Assembly: GCA_963575745.1 (NCBI GenBank)
Contig: CAUYUJ010020768.1
Coordinates: forward strand, 31,001 to 95,000
Direction of reading: 5' to 3'
DNA length: 64,000 bases
DNA from: Prorocentrum cordatum
Lineage: Eukaryota; Sar; Dinophyceae; Prorocentrales; Prorocentraceae
Each line of letters starts with the position of its first letter. Positions within the stretch are counted from its first letter, which is position 1. The notes beneath the pieces were generated by a model. It was not told the origin of the DNA. It searched no databases and worked only from the letters and a program-made list of their open reading frames with translations. Below are positions 55,003 through 64,000 of the stretch, piece by piece. The translations under genes and the position numbers were made by a program.

Positions 55003-55134
55003 ACGTGTTTGACGGTTTACCGCCTGTCCGAGTACCTCGTGGAGCTCTTCGAGCCAAGGGCGCTTCCTCCTCGTGATCTGAGCACTGATTCGCGTGTTCC
55101 GAGCTCTACGAGTGTCCCAGCGGTAACCTGGTTG
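55003..55134 (+). repeat. Short unit remnants between element 5 and the next retroelement
   Basis: Hairpin right half GACGGTTTACCGCC, unit start-like GTACCTCGTGGAGCTCTTCG, then GAGCTCTACGAGTGTCCCAGCGG and the loop AACCTGGTTG (55125-55134), which serves as target duplication for the next element. Confidence 0.75.
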
Positions 55135-56461
55135 AGCGGAGCTTACCTCCCCCTTAGCCTGGCCTCGCCGCTGGGACCCCTTTGTCTCGAGCAGCACTGT
55201 GCTGGGGGCAGTTTGGTTTCCCATGCGGTACTCTGTTGCACACTTTGATTCCGCTGATTGTACACACTGGTGTTGTGGGCCCCCGTTGGTTTTGATGACG
55301 TGGCCTCATGATGTGTTGTACTCTGTTCAAGTCATGCAATTCTTTGATTATATAGGTAAACCTTCGACAAGTTCCGATTGACTTCTCTCACTTGGACCGC
55401 CTTGCGCTGGTCATTGTTGTATGCGCTAACTATAATGCGGCTTGTCCACGGGAGGGTTTGCATGTTATGGCTCCTGTTCGTTCTCCTTCTGCGGCCGCGG
55501 AAATTGCTTCACGTAGTGTGACCCCGTGTGATATTTCGCCTGATGTTGCATTGCGCAATGGCGTTGAGGAGACCGTTTTGCATGATATTGTTTCGTGTGA
55601 TGTGCTGTCGTATGACATTTCGCCTGACATTTCTTTGCGCAAGGACCTTGGGGGGACCGTGTCGCATGATGCTGTTTCGCTTGATGGTGCTGGTGGTTCA
55701 TCGGTTCCAGCAGATATTCTCTCATAATTGAAGAAGAGGATGATGCATCAGACTGAGGCGGTCTCAGCAGCGGTCAATTCCATGGCAAGTACCATGATAG
55801 CGGCTGCTGAAGGCGTGCTGAAGGCTGTCACGACGGAGGGTCGGAATTGGTAGAATGCTCTCACGACGGAGGTTCGGAATTGGCAGAATGCTCAGGATGC
55901 CAAGATTGGGGACCTCCAGACAGAGATAGCATCCATGAAACATTCAGCCTCGAAAGAAAATATAGCATCCAGGAAGCACTCATCGCGATCCGTGGGTCGT
56001 TTGGCGGAGGAGTTTCCTCTGTCGGTGGTGATGGAGGGTGAAGAGTGCGATCCAAGTTTCGACGTTGATGACATCTGAATCATTGACTTGTGGAGGTGAA
56101 GTGTCGTGTGCTGTGTGGTCGATCCCAGAGGAGGCGTTCTGCCTGGGTCCGCGGTTGTCTGTGTCTGCGTGTCAGTTGAATCATTGTCTGTGAAGTTCTT
56201 GTTGCTTGTTACTTGAAACATTGTTTTGTTTCAGTTTGAAGCATTGTGACTTGTTACTTTGTGTTTCAAAAAGGGTCATTTGTAGCTTTGATCGACAGTC
56301 CATTTGCTTAAAATCTGGTCGCTTGTATTTGATCGCATTTTTTGTTGTATATACTTCTTTCTTGCCTCAAAGAAGGCCGCTTGTATTTTATTTTCCTGGA
56401 TCGTCGAAGCCTGTTCGCTGCCCCGCGTGTGGCCTGATCAGCGAGACCGCAAACCGCAAAC
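55135..56461 (+). mobile_element. Internally deleted non-autonomous retroelement
   Basis: Element 1-like leader (GCTTACCTCCCCCTTAGCC, acceptor AG at 55190-55191), an ORF1-like remnant (55392-56078), a short RNase H remnant (IAIRGSFGGGVSSVGGDGG near 55979-56038) and the terminus AGACCGCAAACCGCAAA. Target duplication AACCTGGTTG (55125) against AACTTGGTTG (56462), in a hairpin loop. The endonuclease and RT are gone, so it would depend on another element. Confidence 0.8.
55392..56078 (+). pseudogene. ORF1 remnant with coiled coil
   Basis: One frame interrupted by TAA 55725 and TAG 55851 (GRNW then stop where the following duplicate has GRNWQN). The N-terminal part has internally repeated SPDVALRNGVEETVLHD / SPDISLRKDLGGTVSHD. 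The C-terminal part AAAEGVLKAVTTE, RNWQNAQDAKIGDLQTEIAS is coiled-coil-like, as in LINE ORF1 proteins. The APWK domain is missing. Confidence 0.55.
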
Positions 56462-56711
56462 AACTTGGTTGACGGTTCGCCGCTGGCTCCATTAGACCGT
56501 TGACCGACCTGGCTAGTTTGACCATTCGTTTGAGAATCCAGACTATCATTCCCGGCGGTCGATCATGGCGCGTTTCGTGGTGCTATTCTCAGGGCTGTAG
56601 CTGCAGCACAGCTCTCGAAATTTAGGAGCAACCATCGGCCATCGGGGTGCATTTTCCAGATGAAAATGGTTCCGTATACTTAACTCAGGCAGGAAGCAAG
56701 CTACACAACTT

Positions 56712-56773
<62 letters not shown>

Positions 56774-56831
56774 TATATATATATATATATATATATTTAT
56801 TTTTATTTTTTGTTTATTAAATATATATATA

Positions 56832-56905
<74 letters not shown>

Positions 56906-57556
56906 AATTATGGCGCGTCGACCTGTCAAATTCGCAGGTCCTTAGCTGTAGGTAGTATTACTATCAAACCACTTGGCGGAACCAGCTTCGTACGAAACCG
57001 AAGAAATATAGGTTTCCAGTTTTTGAGCTGATATGCAAGGAAGCTTTCTCTTCGTATTCTGAGCACTACTTCGCGCGTCGAGAGCTCTACGAGGGTCTCG
57101 GCGGCCACCTGGTTGACTGCTTGCGCCGGCTCCCACTAAGACGAGCGCCCCTAATCATTTCCTGATGACTCGCAGAGCTTCCAGGAAAGCAAAGCGGCGA
57201 AGCTTAAGAGTAAAACCTCGTAGAGCTCTTCGGCATCGATGAGCTCGAGGAATTCCGGCGCGGGGTGGGGCTAGTTTGCCCACCCGGCCCGGGCGGATAA
57301 TGTGGGAACTTTGACTCGGTTGGGCGAACATTGTGAGAGATTTGACCATTCGTTTTGAGAGCGATTTTTTTTCTCACCTGTAGTTTGTTACGCGGCCAAA
57401 CTCTCAGGCCCGTAGCAGTAATATTATTGTCGAGGGAGGAACCGACTTGGTATAACACCCCAAAAATACATATTCCAAGTTTTAAGCTGAGTTTGGAGGA
57501 AGCTTTCTCCTGGTAAGCTGAGCACTTATTCGCGTGTTGAGAGCTCTACGAGGGTC
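56462..57556 (+). repeat. Short units and simple repeats
   Basis: Hairpin right half, diverged unit sequence, poly(T) of about 58 (56714-56771), (TA)n, an A/T-rich stretch and (TAG)n at 56833-56905. Then unit sequence with a hairpin at about 57099-57131, a unit starting ACCTCGTAGAGCTCTTC at 57215, and its right part GAGCTCTACGAGGGTCTCG, which joins spliced-leader sequence at 57557. No gene. Confidence 0.8.
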
Positions 57557-57577
57557 TCGTAGCCATTCTGGCTCAAG
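57557..57577 (+). other. Relic of the dinoflagellate spliced leader
   Basis: CGTAGCCATTCTGGCTCAAG (57558-57577) matches the last 20 nt of the conserved 22-nt dinoflagellate leader with one change (T to C at 57568). It is followed at 57578 by CTGCATTGTGCAGAAGGGTG, the sequence that in elements 1 and A follows the AG of CTCGTCTCGAG. The leader thus replaces the first ~57 bp of the element exactly at an AG, as a trans-spliced, reverse-transcribed RNA would. The first CG could also come from flanking CTCG. Confidence 0.85.
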
Positions 57578-58297
57578 CTGCATTGTGCAGAAGGGTGTCT
57601 TTGGTTCCGCATAGTGTGCGCGGTGTTTGAGTCTGGACACGCCGATATCGTATTTTTCTTGTCGGAGAGAAGTTATAGATCACTGAGAAGATATTGAGAA
57701 GTCATTGTTCATTGAAGGCCCTTGTTCGTTGAGAAGTTATTGTCCATTGAGAGGTGATTGTTCATCGAGAAGTGATTCTGCATTGATAGGTTATCGTTCA
57801 GGGAGTCGTATTGACCATCACATTGAGAGGTTATTTTCCATTGAGCAACACGACGTGTTGGTTCGGATTCGGTGAACCTGCCAGGGGGTAGGAAACGTTC
57901 TTGACAGAGCTAGAGAGATTAATGGAGAGAGTATCTTCAGCTCACGTGTCGGAGGTGTGGTTGTGTGCGATATTCATGCCGTGTTGTACCCTTCTCAATT
58001 CGTGCAATTTTTTGACTATTCAGACGTTCGATTCAAAATGCAATGAGACGTGGTGCTGGTGTTGTGGGCCCCCGTTGGAATCGACGGAGCGGCCTCATGC
58101 TGTGTTGTAGCTTGACGTTGCGTGACTGCGTGACGGGGCCACTGTTAGTGGGGCCGCAGGTGTTCGATTTCGACATGCCTAAGCCACACTGGCTCGGCAC
58201 GTGTCATTCTAGATGCCGCAAAGAAGGTCCTTGCCCGCGTCCTTGTCGTGTACTCTGGTACAGAGGGCCTGATTAGCGAGACCGCAAACCGCAAAAA
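57557..58297 (+). mobile_element. Short non-autonomous retroelement derived from a trans-spliced RNA
   Basis: Spliced-leader relic, the leader segment CTGCATTGTGCAG...GGTGTTTGAG, degenerate CATTGAGAAGTTATTGTC repeats (57680-57850), ~400 bp without recognisable ORF, and the terminus GCGAGACCGCAAACCGCAAAA shared with 55135-56461. The 3' side abuts CCTCGTTGACGGTTTATCG, a hairpin right half. The left hairpin half is absent. Confidence 0.75.
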
Positions 58298-59360
58298 CCT
58301 CGTTGACGGTTTATCGCCGGCTCCCAGTACCTCGTAGAGCTCTTCGGCATCGATGAGCTAGAGGAATTCCGGCGCGGGGTGGAGCTAGTTGGCCCACCCG
58401 GCCCGGGCGGATAATGTGGGATCTTTGGGTCGTATGGACGAACATTGTGAGAGATTTTACCATTCGTTTTGAGAGCGTGTATTTTTCCCACGTGTAGTGG
58501 GTCATGCCGCGCCTGCCAGGGAAGTTCCCAGGTCCGTAGCTGTTGTAAAAAGACGTGGAGGAACCGACTTTGTGTAAAACCCACAAACTACATGTTGCGA
58601 GTTTTTACGCTGAGTTTGGAGGAAACCTTCTCTTCATAATCTGAGCACTTATTCGTGTGTTAAGAGCTCTATGAGGGTCCCGGTTGAAACCTGTTTGACG
58701 GCTTACCGCCGGCCCCCAGTACCTCGTAGCGCTTTGGCAATGATGAGCGATGAGCCAGAGGAATTCCGGCGCGGGGGGGAGCTAGTACCTCGTAAAGCTC
58801 TTCGGTATCGATGAGCTAGAGGAGTTCTGGCCTGGGGTGAAGCTAGTGACTCGTAGAGCTTCCCTAAGAGCGAAGCGGCGAAGCTTAAGAGTAGTTCCGG
58901 CGCGCTGGCGGGCTAGTTGGCTTGGAAAATCCCGACGAAAGTTTTGCATAATTTCGGTAGATAAAAACCAGCAATTGAACAATTCAGTAGAGCTTTATTA
59001 TTTTCCTCCCCATGTTCGATCTTATTCCCGCTCGCCATGTTGACTCAGGTCGATCGGGTCGATATTGTCAGCAAAAAGCACTCAGGCGGAATTGGCTGTT
59101 CAGTATCATCTTGGCATGTGTGGCCGGTTTCTTAACTTAACTCGAGCTCTAGGTCAGCTACAGAGCTGTTCGGCACAGCAATCGAAAGGAACTCATCAGG
59201 GGCGCTAGTTTGAAGAATCTAGATGCCTCAGGTCGGTCTGCTACCAGAGCTGGAACCAAAAAACTATTCGTACACTGCTAAATTGTAGGAGATGATGTCA
59301 GTTTTCTCTACTTTTTTCGCCCTGTAGGCTGGCTACGAAGCTGAAAATCACATCGTGCAC
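58298..59360 (+). repeat. Tandem short units and last plus-oriented monomers
   Basis: A unit end CTCCCAGT runs directly into a unit start ACCTCGTAGAGCTCTTC at 58328, and again at 58718, so units here are head to tail with exactly the ends seen at 16215-16599. Next come a TTAAGAGTAGTTCCGGCGCG segment and monomers with TTAACTCGAGCTCTAGG to 59350. No gene. Confidence 0.8.
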
Positions 59361-59366
59361 CTTCGC

Positions 59367-59588
59367 CTACAGTGCCGAAGCGGCGTTCACAGAGGCGAGA
59401 TGCTCCGCGAGCGCGTGATCCGAGAACTCCACGTGCGCCACCGCCGTCGCGTTTTTCGGCTTCTTAATGATCAAGATGTTCGTAAGGTACGTGTAAACTT
59501 CGGCCACTCCGAGATGGAAGGCGCCGAGCAAGCAACTCAATGAAAGAATGAACTCCGTATATATGTGTGAGAGAAGACGTGGCTCTGC
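59367..59588 (-). CDS. Possible terminal exon of a host gene
   Basis: Minus-strand frame open for 73 codons before a TAG (59367-59369); reading ...YTEFILSLSCLLGAFHLG, then VAEVYTYLTNILIIKKPKN, then ATAVAHVEFSDHALAEHLAS and VNAASAL. It has a hydrophobic, membrane-like segment, a basic KKPKN edge and a mixed polar tail; third codon positions are mostly G or C. It lies in the only non-repeated stretch near the orientation switch of the repeats. There is no start codon in the open part, so it would be a 3' exon; a pyrimidine-rich run before AG (TTCTTTCATTGAG) is a candidate acceptor. I do not recognise the protein, and chance is possible. Confidence 0.3.
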   Translation of the reverse strand, partial: AEPRLLSHIYTEFILSLSCLLGAFHLGVAEVYTYLTNILIIKKPKNATAVAHVEFSDHALAEHLASVNAASAL

Positions 59589-60027
59589 TCACACTCGCGC
59601 GATATTGCAAACACCTGCAGACATAATACTTGTGGCCACGACCTTCGCATGTGACATCAGAAAGCAACTGCATATGTACATCAGTACATGTAACGACAGG
59701 CAAGGAAGACTTTGAATAGTAACTTCGAGTCAAAACTTGAAATTCGAATGTGGCCAAAAATAAAAGTCCGAAAACAAAAATTCAATTTGCCCACCGAAGT
59801 CTAACTTCGAAATGAACTTAAATCGAAGTGCACAGTTAAAGTTCGAGCTGAAACTCAAACCTCGAACCCCCAATAGGAAGAGATCGAGTTTGAGTTTCGG
59901 CCTTAACTCGTACTTCGAACTTCGCCGAAATTCAAAGTTCGATCTCGGTGCTGAACTCGAAGTTCGAACTCGGCCTGGGGCCCCTCTTGCTTATCTTGCC
60001 TATTCGAAGCTGGCGCACAACTGCAAA
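59589..60027. repeat. Unique sequence, then GAACTTCGA-rich degenerate repeat
   Basis: 59589-59735 shows nothing I can assign. From about 59735 to 59975 the sequence is dense in AACTTCGA, TTCGAAC and ACTCGAA variants on both strands, without a fixed period. No gene is supported. Confidence 0.6.
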
Positions 60028-61300
60028 GCATATTACCGCCAGGCACCTCGTGGAGCTCTTTGCAAATTCACGATTGCTGTAGATGCAAGGAGAAAGGCCC
60101 TGGCGCATACATTTGATTTTCGATTACACGAAGAGGGTCTTCTCGTTCTGATAGCAACTGGAAGCCGGCGGTAAACCGTCGACCTTGGTTACCGCTGGGG
60201 ACCTCGTAGAGCTTCCTTGCCATATATGCGAATGGCATGCGCGCGCATTTCCATCAGAGAAGAACGTCCTGGGACACTATTAGTGATTATTTCTCCTCTG
60301 TCCCTCTCTGCTGCCTCTGAGTGCGAGTATTTTGTAGTCGCAGCTCTGGAAGCAGACCGAACTCAAGCATGCTGTAGAGTTGCGTTCCTGATCACTTCCT
60401 GTCAAGTAGTCTACATGTGAGCTCCGTGGCTTGCCTACTGCCCGAGTTAAGTAGAGAAAGCCAGCATTCTCTCTCAAAAAGTTGCAGGTGCGCATAGTTT
60501 TCGGTGGCAGCTCTGGTAGCAGACAGATTTAAGGCGTCTTGCGCTTCTGATCATCTCCTGCCGAATGTTGTACATTTAGCTCCGTAGCTTGCCTACATCT
60601 CGGGTTGAATAGAGAAAACAAGCATCGCCTCTGAAAAGCTGCAGAATTGGAATGCGTTTTCGGTCGCCGCTCGGGTAGCAGACTGCGTCTCGGTACTTCA
60701 GACCAGAACTTCTGGTCATTTCCTGTCCAATGGTGTGCATCTGAGCCCCATGGCTCGCCCACATCTCGAGCTATCTCCCACAAGCCATCAGCGAATTGTA
60801 GATTGCAAGTCGTTTTTCGGTGGCAGCTCGGGTAGCAGATTGATCTTAGGCGCCCCGATACTTCAGACGCTCCTGGTTATTTCCTGTCCAATGGTGTGCA
60901 TTTCAGCTACTTAGCTCGCTTACAGCTCGAGCTATCTTCCAAAAGCCATGAGAAGGACCCCAAAATAGCAAGACCAACAGATCCCGCCACAATGTTATTT
61001 GTAGTGACATCCGCCCGACTGACCTGAGAGAGCTTGAGTAAGATCATAGGGCTGGGCAAAAATAGTAGATCTCAAACAACTTGTTGAATTTCGAGAACAT
61101 AATTTCTAACCGAGGCCTCTTCAGCAAACCTCAGTCGAGATTTTTCGAGCCAGCTAGCCCGCTGGCGCTGTGGAATTACTGGAAGCCGGCGCGTCAACCT
61201 TGGTTACCGCCGGAGACTCGTAGAGTTTCCTTGCCATATATAATGGCATGCGAGCGTGGCAATCTCGCATTCAGCGCGCGCGCGAGGATGTGTGGTTTTA
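60028..61300 (-). repeat. Hairpin units and diverged monomers in minus orientation
   Basis: Reverse hairpin copies near 60160-60210 (GCCGGCGGTAAACCGTCGAC...GTTACCGCTGG) and 61183-61215, each followed by CTCGTAGAG and TTCCTTGCCATATA, the mirror image of the plus-strand GGCAAGGAAGCTCTACGAG end. Between them are diverged monomers with GCAGCTCTGGTAGCAGAC about every 165-170 bp (about 60340, 60510, 60670, 60830). No gene. Confidence 0.75.
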
Positions 61301-62080
61301 TGGCAATGACATGACAGCTCCTTAGCTTGTCCACAGCTCAAGTTCAGTTGATACAGCCACCCACGCGAGAAAGTACACGATTCAAGTGGAGCAATGCTTG
61401 AAGACCATCAGTCAATCTTAAGAAGCTTCCACCACGTGTAGAGCATGATCATATCATATCGAATGATGTGTTTTACAGCTATTTTTTTGTTTTTGCCGAG
61501 TACAACTGGTATTTCGTTCGCAGCTCTGTTAGCAGACCCGTCGCAGGCGTCTCGGTACTCCAGACTAGCGCTCGCGACCTGTTCCGCTCGAGCGGGGGCT
61601 TCCCAAGTCCGCAGCTTGCCTACAGCCCGAGTTAAGTAGGGGAACCCAACATCGCCGCTCAAACATTTGAAGCGTGCAACTAGTTTTTCGGTTGCAGCTC
61701 TGGTCGCAGACCGAGTTGAAGCGTCTAGATACTTCAAAGCAGCGCTTCTGATCAGTGGCGCGCGCGTGTTTCTAGGACACAGAGGGGGAACGCGAACCGA
61801 CATTTCGAGCCTCCGCCAAACAGAGGACACCAAGAAGCCCCCAGGAGTCCCCAAGAGGCCCTCCAGAGGCGCCAAGGAAACCCCAAGAGGCTTCCAAGAG
61901 GCCCACAGGAGACTCCCAAGGGGCCCCACAAGGCAACCACGAAGTACCCAAGAGCCCCCCTAGAGCTCTCCAAGAGGCCTCCGAAAACTTCCACCGCCCA
62001 TATCCGAACAGGCATCTGGCAGGGCACTGGCCCATCACCCAGGCCTGGTGGCCTCAGGTCCACAACCCCAGCTACCAAGA
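61301..62080. repeat. Reverse monomers and a CCCCAAGAGGC-type degenerate repeat
   Basis: Two reverse-type monomer pieces (GCAGCTCTGTTAGCAGACC at 61521 and GCAGCTCTGGTCGCAGACC at 61696) and, from 61775 to about 61985, short irregular repeats of CCCCAAGAGGCYTCCAAGAGG. The minus strand reads Gly/Leu/Trp-rich through it, which is a composition effect. No gene. Confidence 0.6.
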
Positions 62081-62096
62081 CGCTCGGTCTTGGGGA

Positions 62097-62260
62097 GGGA
62101 TTCTGAGGCCGAGGACGACGACGAAGACGACGACGATGATGGCGATGACGATGACGATGGTGATGATGACGACGACGAAAATGACGATGACGATGATGAT
62201 GGTGATGTGGGTGACGATAATGACGATGATGACAATTGCGATGATGACGACGGTGATGTA
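62097..62260. repeat. GAC/GAT trinucleotide tract
   Basis: Nearly pure GAY repeats (GACGACGATGATGGCGATG...), open as poly-Asp on the plus strand and poly-Ser or His-rich on the minus strand. Simple-sequence DNA. Confidence 0.9.
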
Positions 62261-62689
62261 TGTATTTATGTATGTATATAAGTGGATGTATGGATGTATG
62301 TATGCATGGATGCATGTATTTACGTATGTATGCATGCATGCATGTATGTATGTATGAATGTATATGTGCACGTCTGTAGGCATGCATGCATGTATGTACG
62401 TACGCGTACGTATGGCTGTATGTCTGTCTGTCTGTATGTATGCATGTATGTTTGCATGCATTCATGCATGCATGTATATATGTCCGTATGTATGTACGTA
62501 TGTATGTATGCATACACGTATGCATGTATGCATGTATGTCTGCATATATATGTATATATATATATATACACACGTGTTAGGTATGTACATCTACATGTAG
62601 GTATGCAGGCCTGTAAGTATGCATGCATGCACTTGTGTATGTATATATGCATGTGTATATGTATGTCTGCCTGTCCGTCTGTAGTTCTC

Positions 62690-62742
<53 letters not shown>

Positions 62743-62743
62743 G

Positions 62744-62788
<45 letters not shown>

Positions 62789-62870
62789 GCATGCATGCAT
62801 GCATGCATGCATGCATGCATGCATGCATGCATGCATGCATGTATGCATGTATGTGTGTTCGTATGTCTAG
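62260..62870. repeat. Tetranucleotide microsatellite cluster
   Basis: ATGT/ATGC/GTAT-type repeats to about 62680, then an almost perfect (CTGT)n run (62687-62788) and (GCAT)n (62788-62840). The transitions between motifs are gradual before 62680. Frames of several hundred codons on both strands are artefacts. Confidence 0.92.
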
Positions 62871-64000
62871 ATATGGATCGAGTTGTTCTATTTTCTTTTG
62901 AGGGGGGGAATGGAACCTCGCAGACCTTCCATGCCTGTGCAGTTCTCCGGGCGCTCGTGGAAGCGTATCGCTTCAATGCGGCCCAGTGTCTTTTCGAGGC
63001 TGGCCCAAGACGCTCCACGGAGAGGAGGAGAAGGAGGAGAGAGAGAAGGAACCCCTGGGGGGGGGAGGGACACGGAAAGGGGACACGGCGAGGAAGCGCG
63101 AGGTGTCGACCTGTGATGCTGCACCGCGTGGTCAGCCTTCCGGTCTTTACTCGACGGCACCGTAACGGGTACTTACTAAAGGGTACTTTGAATTTTGCCG
63201 AAAGTTGCCACTTTAGGGCCTTTTTCTTGCATTGCAGCTTTGCCCACATCGGGAAGGGTTGGGTTCGCTGGGTCACTGGCCAAAGTACCCGTTCGTGGAG
63301 TCCCCGTTTGAGGGGCGCTGATTTACACTGACAGGGGGGTCTCACCCGAGCGCCTCGTGTTTTTGAATGGATGCCGCCCTGCACCCGGGCAGCTGCTGCG
63401 TGTGCTCAAGTCCCTGGCGTCTCTCGACGGCGTGTCCAGCGACAGCATGATTCTGAAAAGCCCCCCCCCCCCCATCCTTTGGTGGTCCCCAAACGTGGTG
63501 GTGAGAACACCCGGTGGTGAGTTTTGGGCGATTTGGGTAATGGTTTTCGAGCGCTGGCTGGCCCAGGAAACGCAAAACCTGGTGGCGACCGCGTGTCCTC
63601 AAACCCGGTGGTGACCCAGAATTATTTTTTGGGGGAATCGGGGTCACCACCGGGTGTCTCACCACCTGGTTTGGAGACCACCAAATCCTTGTCAGCGCCT
63701 CACGGTTTTGCAACGAATGTGCACGGCGCTGGGGTGCGAGCCCGAGTTCGAAGAGGAGTCGCCCTCCGCCACTGCAACTCGCGCAGGCTTTGCTCTGGGG
63801 ATTCGTCTGCACGCCGCTGATGCGGGAGCCCCGCTTGTAGGACGACTGTCTGCGGCGCCCAGGCGAGACTTGTAGGACGACTGTCCATCCTGGAAGCTGC
63901 TGCGAACTTGTAGGACGACTGTCTGCGGCGCCCAGGCGAGAGCTCCATTCTGAGAGCGAACACCCTCCGTCCTTCAAGTTGCTACAGACACTTTGACGTG
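62871..64000. repeat. End region with small fold-backs and a 33-bp repeat
   Basis: AG-rich stretch (63015-63080); an 11-bp inverted repeat AACGGGTACTT / AAGTACCCGTT at 63164-63174 and 63283-63293; a 15-bp perfect inverted repeat ACCCGGTGGTGACCC / GGGTCACCACCGGGT at 63603-63617 and 63641-63655 among scattered CCGGTGGTGA motifs. ACTTGTAGGACGACTGTC occurs three times between 63834 and 63927, twice followed by TGCGGCGCCCAGGCGAGA. No gene recognised. Confidence 0.65.

Noticed and set aside
56711-56929. Poly-Tyr/poly-Lys or poly-Val frames
   Set aside because: Translation of (TAG)n, (TA)n and poly(T) simple repeats.
61752-63384. Long His/Thr/Cys-rich and Asp-rich frames
   Set aside because: Translation of GAY and tetranucleotide microsatellites; no non-repetitive core.

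Overview
The window looks like gene-poor, repeat-packed nuclear DNA of a dinoflagellate. The best direct evidence is a near-exact relic of the dinoflagellate spliced leader at 57557-57577, fused to a retroelement 5' end exactly at an AG. The almost total absence of host exons and the layers of short inverted-repeat units agree with this. I see no rRNA, tRNA or CRISPR.

Layout. (1) 1-7541: a mosaic of short repeats, built from ~330-390 bp units that end in a hairpin and from ~177 bp tandem monomers. (2) 7555-13510: a complete non-LTR retrotransposon (element 1) with ORF1, an in-frame TGA, then one 1392-codon ORF2 (APE-type endonuclease, reverse transcriptase, C-terminal RNase H). (3) 14052-15851 and 17285-19361: two mobile elements in opposite orientation with homologous ends, whose interiors are a 102-bp and a 77-bp tandem array. 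(4) 21291-26486: element 2, 5'-truncated, endonuclease deleted, last 590 bp duplicated. (5) 27036-33030: element 3, decayed. (6) 33412-35375 and 35385-41300: elements A (short, different ORF) and B (autonomous type, decayed), nested head to tail. (7) 41301-55002: repeat field holding scattered, base-exact pieces of an element B relative (element 5), a second A-type element (51057-52631) and a ~1.7 kb segmental duplication. (8) 55135-56461 and 57557-58297: short non-autonomous derivatives. (9) 59.4-64 kb: the repeats switch to the minus orientation. One possible minus-strand host exon (59367-59588) lies at the switch, followed by microsatellites and small fold-backs.

How the parts work together. 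The retroelements share a 5' leader with a likely trans-splice acceptor and insert in one orientation into the loop of the hairpin carried by the short repeat units, giving ~8-10 bp target duplications. The units thus provide landing sites for the LINEs, and they in turn interrupt LINE coding sequence without losing a base.

Most notable: in every copy the RNase H domain has its two halves in swapped order. The motifs normally carrying D70 and D134 come before those carrying D10 and E48, so this is a circularly permuted RNase H. All RTs also lack the second Asp of the YxDD box (WADN). In all three copies where both ORFs can be followed, ORF1 and ORF2 are in the same frame, separated by one TGA, with no AUG ahead of the endonuclease's first catalytic motif.
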